A DNA stretch of 64,000 nucleotides from Membranipora membranacea (taxonomy: Eukaryota; Bryozoa; Gymnolaemata; Cheilostomatida; Membraniporidae), in assembly GCA_914767715.1 (NCBI GenBank), contig OU612073.1, positions 15,810,001 through 15,874,000 of the forward strand. The letters run 5' to 3'. Below the pieces are notes generated by a model that was not told the DNA's origin, did not search any database, and was given only the letters and a program-made list of their open reading frames with translations. Numbering within the stretch: the stretch's first letter is position 1; each line of letters opens with the position of its first letter. Made by a program: the position numbers and the translations under genes. Shown one piece after another: positions 49,601 through 59,016 of the stretch.

Positions 49601-52600
49601 ACAAATGGAAGGGGTTCAACATGAGGGATACGTTGTGGTGTTATATCAGAGCCACTGTATCTCACAACTAGGAGCAAGAAGCCAACACTTGAAATGAATT
49701 GTTTACCATCATACAAACAATTTAGTTGCACTTGAATATATATACGTCATGGGGTCCGAACAAGAACATCTAATAGGCAAATTAAATACGAGATACTTGT
49801 TTTGGTCTAAGCAACAAGACCTTTCACCACAGTGATTACTATGCCCAGAATCATTTACAAATTCATTAAATTCGATTTAAATATATATATCATGGTCGTA
49901 ACACAAACTTTTAATAGGCAAATATGTGAGATCTCAACTCTCACAGCTCAGGAGATTTCGGATAAAGAGAATTGAGCCAAGAGGATGGGAGCAGGTGATA
50001 CCAGACGGCGTCAACCACTTCAAAATAATGTGTATAATTAAACCTTTTTATCAGACAAAAAATCTAAATCCAATCTCCGTCTTTTTGGAGGGTTCAATCG
50101 CAAGCATTTAAATAATGTGTATAATTAAAACCTTTTTATCAGACAGAGAATCTAAATCCAATCTCCGTCTTTTTGGAGGGTTCAAACGCAAGCATTTAAA
50201 TAATGTGTATAATTAAACCTTTTTATCAGACAAAAAATCTCAATCCAATCTCCGCTTTTTTCAAGAGGACAGGCAAATGCTACCTCCGGTTTTTTGGCCA
50301 TGCTCACCCACCGTGATGAACCCCGGTGCATATAAAAACCGGGGGAATATCAAGGCAGGACAGTTCTGGTTGGAGAGCCCTTGGAGCCTGTTTTTTCCTG
50401 GTATGATATAGATTGCTTTTCTGGTATCTAACTTAGTTTATTATTCAAGAATAAAAATTGATTTTAATGTCGAAAAGGCACCTCAACTATGAGTCATTAG
50501 TAAATTGAATTAATACCTACTTGTAACAAAATTCTAAAGAAAAATGTTGTGGATAAATTTGATTAGGTAAACAAAACACTTTTTGTATGGAGTTGCCCAA
50601 ATATAATACTGTTTGCTTGGAAAACTTGGAATAGCATGACATTTTACATCAAAAATATCTAACCCTAAGATTTGTTTAAGCATATCTTAGGTTTAGTAAT
50701 TTTTGCAAACAAATCCTTGGCCCCTCTGCAAACAATTTAAAACATGCCAAGTTAAATAATATAATATAATCTTTATTTCAAACCATTGGTATGCTACCTT
50801 AAGAAAAGTGGCCACCCTTACAGTTTTGGTACAAGAAAGAAAACAAGGCAGTGTTTTCAAGCCTTGCCCATATCGGTGTGGAGGTATGTTTTGAGGCAGG
50901 CCATAGTGCTGAAGAATAGCTCATATGTTTCGGATTTTAATTTGTTGATGAGCTCTGAACATTATAAAATATAGAAAAGAATAGACAGTCAATCATCAAC
51001 TCTTTTAAACTTTGTAGGGATCAGAAGCTTTGCAGTGAATTGTATGTGTTATTGAAAATAAACAACGGTGGTCTCTAATTTAACAAAAATTGAACTGGGG
51101 CCTCATTAACTGTCCGCTGGAACTGCTTTTAATTGCTCTCCCTCAGATAAACAAATCATTCATATGCACATACAGGCAGCTGGTTAAGGTGCTGTCGTAT
51201 GGATTTAAAATGGAATTTCCAAGTCATGCTTAATCCAATCAACAAGCACGTTGGTTGTATGATGAGATAGATAATAAAAAACAAAATCCTAAATTTTTTC
51301 CCCCAGTATTCTTTAAGAAATGGTGTCCATATTCAACCTAAGCAGGTATTTTTTAATCAATCCTAATTAATAAATGTCATATAAGGCTTCACGCAATATT
51401 GAGAAAGTCTTTGTTACTGTGTGCAAGGAGTTAAAGACTTTAACTCCTTGCTGTGTGTTAAACTGATAAAGAAAAAAATCAAAGTCAAAGTCTGGTTGTC
51501 GAGATATTCACATGTGAAGTTAATTTACACAAAGATGCACAATATCACTGTGCAGTGACGGTAGGCCGACTAAAAAAATAATAAACTGAGTCCCTTGTAA
51601 CAGGGCTAACTAATGACCAGTGTGATTTCACCTGCTATCCCTATAAATATAATCAAGAGCTAAGTCTAATAAATTCAATCAAAATTGCTCCTCCAAAACC
51701 CAGTCAGTATAACTTTCAAGGTCCTAAATTGCACTCTAGGCTTTGGCGGCCAGGGATCCGTCCCGGACCTCGTACGGGGATTTACAGTGCCACACAGGAT
51801 AGTCAAGCATGACAGGGTCGCAGTCAAAAGCTAAAATACCCTGATGGGAAAAGTAAACTTTACTAACCTATCGGGTTTCCAGCAAGGACTCCTATATCCG
51901 GGTAAATATTGGGGAGGCTTACATTTATATAACGCCTCGTATACTACATCTCTTCCATCTTTGTATTTAGGGTTGTGTCTGCAAACAAGAATGATTTGTG
52001 TCAACCAATGTCTAAGATTACAGAGAGTATAATCCAAAATCAGCGATCAACAGAAATAATGTAGTTTTTGAAAGGTCTCAGACATATTAAGATATTCCAT
52101 ATCTCACTTTTTTACTTTCTGGTTAGCGAAATAAGTTCTGAGCTCCCAAATATACACTGATATTGACATCTAAGTAAACCCACATAGCACGCAAGGCTGT
52201 GTTATCTAGCCTAAGCCTAAGCCACCTAGAGACTAAGTCTTGATCAAGTAGCCTTATTTCACAGACAATGCTAGTGGTTGCAAGTTGCCATACGGATAGT
52301 AAATTGTTTTGAAATTTATTTATTGCCTCATTTTCTAAGATTGATCTTTATGCTCCTAGCATAGCATTACTCCAGAAACATCAAGCCCAAATCCAATGTT
52401 GGCCAAGTAGCTTGTCAACTTGACCTCACTTACACTTTAGACTGTTGTGATGAGTAGAAGTGTTTACTAGTATCAGCTAGAATCTCTACTTTTTGCTCTT
52501 CACACATATTCTCCCCTGTCATCTTTGATCGCAGAGCCTCAATATGAGTGTACACCTCGTCGGTAGAGGGTTTAGAGGCCAATATCAGGCACATGACAAG

Positions 52601-52648
52601 AACTAGAGATATGACAGTAACTGCAGCGACAATGCGTCTTCGGCGCAT
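43633..52648 (-). CDS. CHST15-like sulfotransferase, copy F (complete, 411 aa)
   Basis: Exons on the - strand: 52648-52434, 51978-51868, 45815-45618, 44926-44725, 44391-44140 and 43890-43633. They join to 412 codons with no stop inside. Exon 1 is 21 bases shorter than in the others (an ITAMISK-like segment is missing), shortening the stem between anchor and catalytic domain. GFHKCGTSD is intact. The 3'-phosphate motif reads IRNPTEGTLSHYFY: the Arg and Ser that contact PAPS are kept, but the Arg shared by the other young copies is Gly. Intron 2 is 6 kb, ten times that of D, and full of extra sequence. Intron 1 lacks MITE-1. Likely functional, though expression through the long intron is not known. 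Confidence 0.86.
45402..45549 (-). mobile_element. MITE-2 in intron 3 of copy F
   Basis: Ends TATCTCTGATCG and CGATCAGAGATC, nearly perfect, 148 bp. Confidence 0.6.
50024..50271. repeat. 87-bp tandem repeat, three units
   Basis: Units start at 50024, 50111 and 50199 with AATAATGTGTATAATTAAA and differ by a few bases; the third is cut short. The sequence just before (TCACAGCTCAGGAGA to GCGTCAACCACTT) recurs on the - strand near 61,300-61,390, so the array may have grown from the end of a dispersed repeat. Confidence 0.8.
51423..51451. repeat. Perfect 29-bp palindrome
   Basis: Arms GCAAGGAGTTAAAG and CTTTAACTCCTTGC, 14 bp each, are separated by one base. In intron 2 of copy F. Confidence 0.9.
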
Positions 52649-53699
52649 AATGACTCGTCCTGTTCCAGTCAGTCAGCTGTTACACTCCCCTCTGTCAGAA
52701 ATACACAGCTTCTTATCAAGCAGTACTGATGACAGATGCACCTTTAAGTGGTACTCAGCAAACAGGTCTTTTATTGAGGTTCTTTAATTCAGCCTACCAG
52801 CAAACGAGTACAAACCATACTTAATTCGCTTTCATCAGCAATCCTGCTTCTTCATTGTAGTAAATAACATAATTGGCTCAAATTAGATAATTTATAAGTA
52901 ATTATATGCTACGAAACCAAAAAATACGACTATGGCGGAAGTACATCATATCTTTGTCTCTCATATCACCATTTCAATATTGGTGGGGCTAACGCCTTAC
53001 AGTTTCAAGATCAAAAGTTTCAAGATCAGAAGCACAATAAAATAACAGATTAGCTCCGCTTCATAGCAGAAAAACACAAGAATTGATGTTTAGCCGACCT
53101 AGGGGAGTGTGGGGGAGTGGTAAAGAGTTAAACGATCTACATCAATATAGGTTCTCTGGTACCGACTCTAGTTCAACCGATTACCAGCCATCATCATGAG
53201 ATTGTTTCTAGTCTGAGTAAGAGAAATATTCTTTCTATTTTTACAACTGTACCGCTGACCTACTTAGCCAGAAGAAACCTGCACATATGAAAATCTTGGG
53301 AGAACTCCAACTCACTTGTTCCAGGACCAGTGCAACTTGTCTGCTCGACTATCCGACTTACAAAGAATATCCATTCTAGACGGATTATTATGATTGAGCT
53401 GCCTACATTGCTGCATGCCTTGGAGCAGGGAGAATGGAAGGGGTGAGATGATTGGTGTAAGCACAAGCTCCTCCCCCTTCCATTCTCCCTGCTAGGAGAC
53501 ATGCAATGCCTACACCCACTATTTAGGAGATCTAGGAAAACAACTTTTCTTATCGGGTTTTCTGTGATACAAACTCAATGCTTTATAGAGCATATTAATT
53601 TTAATATTCAATATTTGTGACAGTATCTGTTGGGATATTGATCAGTCTAGATTTTAGACTGGACTGTCTTACTTCAATGTATGGCTCAATAAAATTTTA
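52649..53699. other. Upstream region of copy F
   Basis: Matches the upstream regions of B-E (leader, CTCAATAAAA box, AGACCTG block, hairpin at 53,425-53,492) until about 53,550, where the duplicated block ends. 53,637-53,700 is an inverted copy of 33,760-33,825. Confidence 0.55.
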
Positions 53700-53718
53700 C
53701 CCCCCCCCCCCCCCCCCC
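53700..53718 (+). repeat. Poly-C run (19)
   Basis: The longest homopolymer of the window, at the edge of the duplicated region. Confidence 0.9.
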
Positions 53719-55092
53719 GACAAATGGGTCATGAAAGGTGACAAGAGGAATAATTTTCCAATCCAAGTTATTTTCTGGTTTCTTACTTTCACATGGGAGA
53801 TTGGGCGCAACAAGGAGTAACTGTTTCTCCTTGGACGCATGGTTTCTATTGTAGGCCGGTATGAGATCAAAATAAAAATGGCAAAAAAAGTGTTCACAGT
53901 AAATCATGGTTTTTTAGCTACACGCAGATGCAATGACCTTCTTTAGTTTTGTTTTTGGTAAAAATTGGCTAAAATTGTTGAAAGGTTTTCTGGCAATCAC
54001 CATAATTGTATCATTTTAATCTTGATGTTGCATGCTCTCATTGGCCTTAACCGCAAAATTAATCTTTAAATTGATCAGATAAATGTTAATATTGTTTAAT
54101 CCTGTTAATCTTCTAAAGGGTTGGTTGGTATTCATCAACAATTGGGAATAAATTTGGCGTAGGGCAGAGCTCTTTGTGTATTTCCATTTGTCTCTTGTAG
54201 ATTTTAGAAGGGGAGGGTTTAGACAATGTGCAGCAGTATGAGATGATTTACATTATGTGTGCTTTATAGATTATGAATGAAATCGAAATCAATACATTGG
54301 TCTTTCATTTTGATACGGTCGCAAGGGTGCTAACTATCTTTGTGGAAAAGGAGTAGATTTTGTAGGAGATAGCAATAGTTTGGTGGTAATTAAGGTTGCC
54401 AGACCGCCTCTCGTGGAAAAAATCTGTTGCGTTGAGAGCCTTAAATGAAGTTCCCTGGGGTAAACCTGAAGCCAAATAACAATGAACAATAACTAAAAAC
54501 ACCGTGATATGGTACAAAAATAGACAAACTTAAAAAAAATAGATTTCCTTGATTTTTGAAAAGGCAGAAGAGTCGAAAGAAGAAATGGAAAAAGAGTAGA
54601 TTTATTCTTAAATGAGTAGAGTTGGCAGTGCTGTATGGTCAACATAACTGGAGTTGTCATCTTTTAAACAAAGGAAAGATAAATTCTGCTCAAAACTGAG
54701 ATAGTTTATTCGCAAGACATCAATGGCAGATATGAAACCACTCAATATTACATTTACAAGAGGCCAAATTTATAAAGTATGGCCTGTTGTGTACAGGTTG
54801 TTTCATCATTCATTGATTAATACACAGTAACAGAACATAGGAACTAATACTAGATGCCTTCATCAACAACCTCATTGGTGTATACCTCAGATTATATGAG
54901 ACCTAATGCACGTTCGTAACTTTAACTTATTTAGTAGATTGCCAGATATGGTGATTTGGTTAGAATGCTTTGAATGAGTTTTGGGGTTCCTTTCAGAGTC
55001 GTCTCAGAATTATGACATTTTGGTTCTTTAAATCCAAATTTGTTGAGCAAGCTGTGGTCATGGCAGCTTGCCTGTGTCTGAGTTCTAATCGA
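53719..55092. other. Non-coding stretch
   Basis: AT-rich unique sequence. Only short open frames without recognisable features or convincing splice context. Confidence 0.4.
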
Positions 55093-56264
55093 TCAGGTAT
55101 GTGAGAAGACATGGTGAACTCGACCTCTTCGAGGTTTTGTGCCTAGGAAACAAGCTCGAGTATAGCAAATGAAAGGTAGGTATTGCATGCAAGTTTGGTG
55201 CAGTCTAATTCCGAGTCTGTAGCCAATCAATTTGTATTCTTTGCTGCTAAATGTATGCGTTATTTGTTTTATATCATGTTGGGCTGACACGCACTGTGAT
55301 ATTCAACATACTGTGTTTGCTTCTTGTATAATAAGCTCCCATCTGAATTTTTTATTTTGACAAATGCAAAATTGTAATTTTTCACAATGAGATCATACTG
55401 ACAAATTAAATTATTTGATGTTGTTATAAGTCTTCTTTGACTTGATTTATCTTCTTTTTATCGTTATCTTACACATCCTTGAGCATATTCACTGCACCAG
55501 AGCATTGGAGGACATCTACAATAACAAATATGTCATGCTTTATATGCAAATTATATTGATTGAGCAGACAAGATGTGAGGTGATCTCGTCAGCTGAAAGC
55601 TGTGGACATGTTTGTGGGTACGCTATAGCCATGACAGGCGGCCCAGGTTAGGTTACAGTTTCTAGGATAGAATTCAGTAGGAACTGTTTTCTAAAGGTAC
55701 CCTTTCTATAATCATTGTGGATACTCAGTTCCTGCTCACTTCTAACACTGGCTGGGAGTACATCCTCTCCACCAATCGGGCAAAAAATGTTAGATGCTGT
55801 CTGCTGGCTCTGTGTAAGCTGAGAAAGCCTGCCTATTCCCAATAAAGGGAGGCGTTCAGTTTGATATTTCTAGGTTTCTTACAAGTCAAGGGTTGTGGTC
55901 TTCATCGTCTTTTTTAAATCAGCTTTGAGCCAACAAGAGTAGGTATCTTACAGTTTTAAGAACATGAGTTTACAACAAAGTAATTTGTTTGGGCAGAATT
56001 GAAGTACTTCCCACAGCCTATTTTGTAAACTATAGGACCTAAGATCAGGAAAGGTCTTTAAAGCTCAAAAAGAAAATGCAATGTCTGGAAGAAAACTTAG
56101 TTTGTTGGATTCAATGTTACTTGGCCTTTTTGTACGAAAAAAAATACCAAAAACAGGTTATCAATGATGATCTCTAATTTTACTCACGGTGGATCATTGT
56201 AACAGCCGCTACTCATACTTAGGGTAGCAAAAACAGCAATAATTACAGCGATAACCTTCATCAT
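55093..56264 (-). CDS. Candidate small secreted peptide gene (two coding exons, about 66 aa)
   Basis: On the - strand, an AG at 56278-56279 opens an exon (56277-56188) with MMKVIAVIIAVFATLSMSSG, a textbook signal peptide, then CYNDPP and a consensus GTGAGT donor. A possible second exon (55216-55093, acceptor CTACAG) continues the frame for 40 residues to a TGA, with three more cysteines (TCM, ICY, ACF) and a basic GTKPRRGRVHH tail. That gives four cysteines after the leader cut, compatible with a small disulfide-linked or processed peptide. The signal exon is well supported; the second exon is only a frame-compatible guess and another may be used. No family recognised. The upstream leader exon ends at 56609 before a GT. 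Confidence 0.45.
55568..55646 (+). other. Exon-like cysteine-rich segment
   Basis: Flanked by a good acceptor (TTGAGCAG) and donor (GTTAGG). Reads CEVISSAESCGHVCGYA and on to TGGPG. The spacing C-x8-C-x3-C followed by GG recalls the start of invertebrate CS-alpha-beta peptides, but no signal exon or final cysteines were found on this strand. Confidence 0.2.
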
Positions 56265-56608
56265 ATACTCTTCTTCTCTAAAAACAGGAAATGTACATTT
56301 ATACTATGCAGTTCTATTCATGATGAAACCTTTTTATTTGTAGCTCAGATAAGGAAGTTCTGAGCTCAAAATCACTGGTTTCAAATAACATTTTCTGATG
56401 AGATTATCATACCTGCAATAGTGAGCTGAAATGTGCTCTTAAATACTTAACGTAACGCAAACTGTTATGATCTAACACCTAGTAGACCTATGATCTTTAG
56501 CCTCAGTCAGTGACCGCTTGGGAGTACTTTTATTTCCGAATCGGCAACAAGCTGTGAGGATAGTTTTGTAGAACAATCTACCACGCGTTACACATGAGTG
56601 ATACAAAC

Positions 56609-56668
56609 CTTGTAGACAGATATCAAATATATCGGTAGATGTGTTCTTTGAAGATGGTGTCAAGTGTA
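56609..56668 (-). promoter_or_regulatory. Putative 5' leader exon of the secreted peptide gene
   Basis: Begins about 25-30 bases after the TATA box and ends at a GT donor (56608-56607). No ATG in a good context. The start point is estimated from the TATA position. Confidence 0.35.
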
Positions 56669-56690
56669 CACCAGTCTGTGAGAGCTCCAG

Positions 56691-56699
56691 ATTATATAC
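56691..56699 (-). promoter_or_regulatory. TATA box (- strand)
   Basis: GTATATAAT on the - strand, about 430 bases upstream of the signal-peptide ATG and properly spaced from the leader exon. Confidence 0.5.
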
Positions 56700-56714
56700 C
56701 GAGCTGTCATTGGT

Positions 56715-56758
56715 CCCTGGGACTTGCAGGCTTTGATTTTGCTTTGCAAGTCCCAGGG
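56715..56758. promoter_or_regulatory. Inverted repeat just upstream of the TATA box
   Basis: Arms CCCTGGGACTTGCA and TGCAAGTCCCAGGG are perfect over 14 bp, separated by 16 bases. They end about 15 bases upstream of the TATA box of the candidate peptide gene, so a regulatory role is possible. Confidence 0.45.
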
Positions 56759-56764
56759 GCCCTT

Positions 56765-58565
56765 GCAGACTATATCAAGCTCAAAGTCCTAACTGATTAA
56801 CACAAGTTGATTTGTTGCTGAGCTACAGCTACCAGTATTAATAACCAACTCTTGCCAGTGTAATTAATCAACTCAACACAACAAATTCCATAGCAAGTGG
56901 TGTGTTTGTAAATTCTTAACGACCAATGGGATTTATTTGAGTTTGGTAGATTGTTCTCTTTCTATGCTATATTGTTGGGCAACACGATAATGGAATAACT
57001 AAAGGGATTTCAGTGCCATTTAAAATTTATACATAGTGCGTTTTACAATGTCAACTTCAGAGTATCTTCATACCATCTTTCGAACCTATACACCACTTTA
57101 TACTACCCATTGTATCTATACACAAAAAAATACCATCTATAATACTACCTAAACATATCTATGTAACATAGGCCAGCATAAACAGCAATCACATATCAAA
57201 TACATACATCTTGAATTATACCCTCGGAACTTTGGTTATACTTATGCAAGCAAGCATCTTCTTGTGAGTGCGCAGCGTTTATATCTGTTGCAGCTGCAGC
57301 AAAGCTGAAACCTTAGTTGTGATGGCACTAAACCACTCACCTGCTGCTCAATTTCAACCTAATTTATATAATAAAAGATAAATTCCAGGCCTTAGAGTGA
57401 CACAGATCTGCTTTGTTGACATTTGGCACACTCAAACACCCAAGCAGAAAAGTCATTCAGGTTTGAGTGTAACCAGGGGTACCGATAGGGTCACACAGCC
57501 TGTGGACTACAGTGGTATCTATCTGAACTCATGGACACCAACACCAATTTGATCAGGACTAACGCTTAATGTTCTTTAAGTTGATGTCCATTTTGTCAGC
57601 AGGAGTTGAAAACAACCACATTTAATGCTGAATTGATCAAATTAAAACTATCAATATTAAAGGAAAAAATAATAATAAGAAATGAATATTATTTTTGATG
57701 TAGATGGTATATCAAGTCTTCTTTAACAATATTTCATGACACCAGGCATATTTCATGTTGAGGGGGGGGGGGGGAAACTAATACGCCATTTCCTGGTTAA
57801 CCCCCAATAAGTTAGAAATAAACATTTAAGTAAGTACAGTAAGTTGCTTGAGAACAGCCTGAGCAGGGCAAGAACTTTATAGGAGGAAATTCGGCCTCGA
57901 TACTTAGGAAAACAAAAGGCGTAAAGTTTAGCACCAACCACACATGCACCCAAGTCACCTTTCACACACTGAGAAATACAGTAACATAAGGTAGTGCTTT
58001 AGGGCGCGAAGGTGGGAGTTGTGAAAAGACGACATGTCTCTTCAGTATTTTAGAATAATAGGAACGAGAAAAACCTGCTAACTGACGAGATGAATAAATT
58101 AGCATAACTCACTATAAAGGCGCGAAATGGTACTAGATTACGCATGAGCCAAGATAAGATAACTATGAAATATGAGGCTCAAAGGTCAGGCTAAAGTAAT
58201 TAAACTTTACAAGTTATAACACAGTACTGTATTATTAAATAACTGAGCCTTGTCACATTGCTCAAGAAAGAATGAGTTTTTTAGGTGTAAAAAACTCTGT
58301 ATTTTTAGAGTAAAACTTAACTACGGCACAACACCTTGGTGCTGATGATGCTGTTTGCGAGACGGTGGTATTGTAAGAAGGTCGGATGATGCTGTGTGTT
58401 GATGACTTTGAAGGAAGGTCAGATTTTGCTTTGTGCGCTGGAGTAATTCCGAAAGGTCGGATGATGTTGTCGGTGCCGGTGTCATTGGTTGAGGTCAGAT
58501 GATATTGTGGACGTGATGGTGGCTTAAGTGAACAGGTGCTGATGTCTGTCTGTTTCTGACATTTT
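56765..58565. other. Non-coding stretch with a G13 run
   Basis: No gene seen. 57,180-57,360 resembles 58,980-59,140 (shared CAGCAAAGCTG and CTTAGTTGTGA-like blocks), an old local duplication. G13 at 57762-57774. Around 58,370-58,500 a GGTCGGATGATG block recurs imperfectly. Confidence 0.4.
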
Positions 58566-59016
58566 GACAACCACACTGGTGGTTAGCCTCCTGTTTTGAC
58601 AATCTTGCCAATAACCTTCATACAAAATCTACAATCATCCTTTTCGGTTAATATACATAGAGAAAGTATTTGCATATGCTGGCGATCGAATAGACAGGGA
58701 TCAGTGGTACTTTAGATTGTAATTAGTGGTGTATAGATACTCTAGGGTACATGAATCTTCTAACAAGTACTCCTCTGTTAGGTTGACCTCCCCTCTGTAC
58801 CGAGCAGGATATCCTTATAAGGATGACTGTAGATTCTGTATGAAGGTGATTTCAGGATTGTCAAAGCAGGAGGTTAGCCACCAGGGTGTACTTGTTAGAG
58901 GGATTCAGGTACCCTAGAGTATCTATACACCACTATTTACTATCTATAGTAGCACTGAACCCTATCTACGCAATCGCCAGCATATCCAATACTTTCTCTT
59001 AGTTCATTAACCTTGA
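58566..59016. repeat. Folded-back repeat complex
   Basis: Two sequence blocks each occur in both orientations. Block Y is at about 58,636-58,768 (+) and 59,016-58,885 (-), including a near-perfect 48-bp stretch starting TAGTGGTGTATAGATACTCT. Block X is at about 58,566-58,640 (+) and 58,895-58,815 (-), with CTGGTGG(T/C)TA and CATCCTT. TA stands at both ends of the inner 58,726-58,936 part, which could be a mariner-type MITE. Confidence 0.7.

Larger units (their letters stand above)
45816..51867. other. Long intron 2 of copy F
   Basis: The outer parts match intron 2 of copy C (for example 48,050-48,400 with 15,970-16,450 reversed, and 51,645-51,760 with 15,600-15,730). About 3.1 kb between roughly 48,520 and 51,640 has no counterpart in C and includes a tandem repeat, a 29-bp palindrome and a block (51,180-51,450) resembling B intron 2 in inverted orientation. 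No gene was recognised. Confidence 0.55.

Noticed and set aside
58262-58576. 104-codon - strand frame rich in Ser/Thr
   Set aside because: Arises from the imperfect GGTCGGATGATG repeat; no known domain and overlaps the repeat complex.
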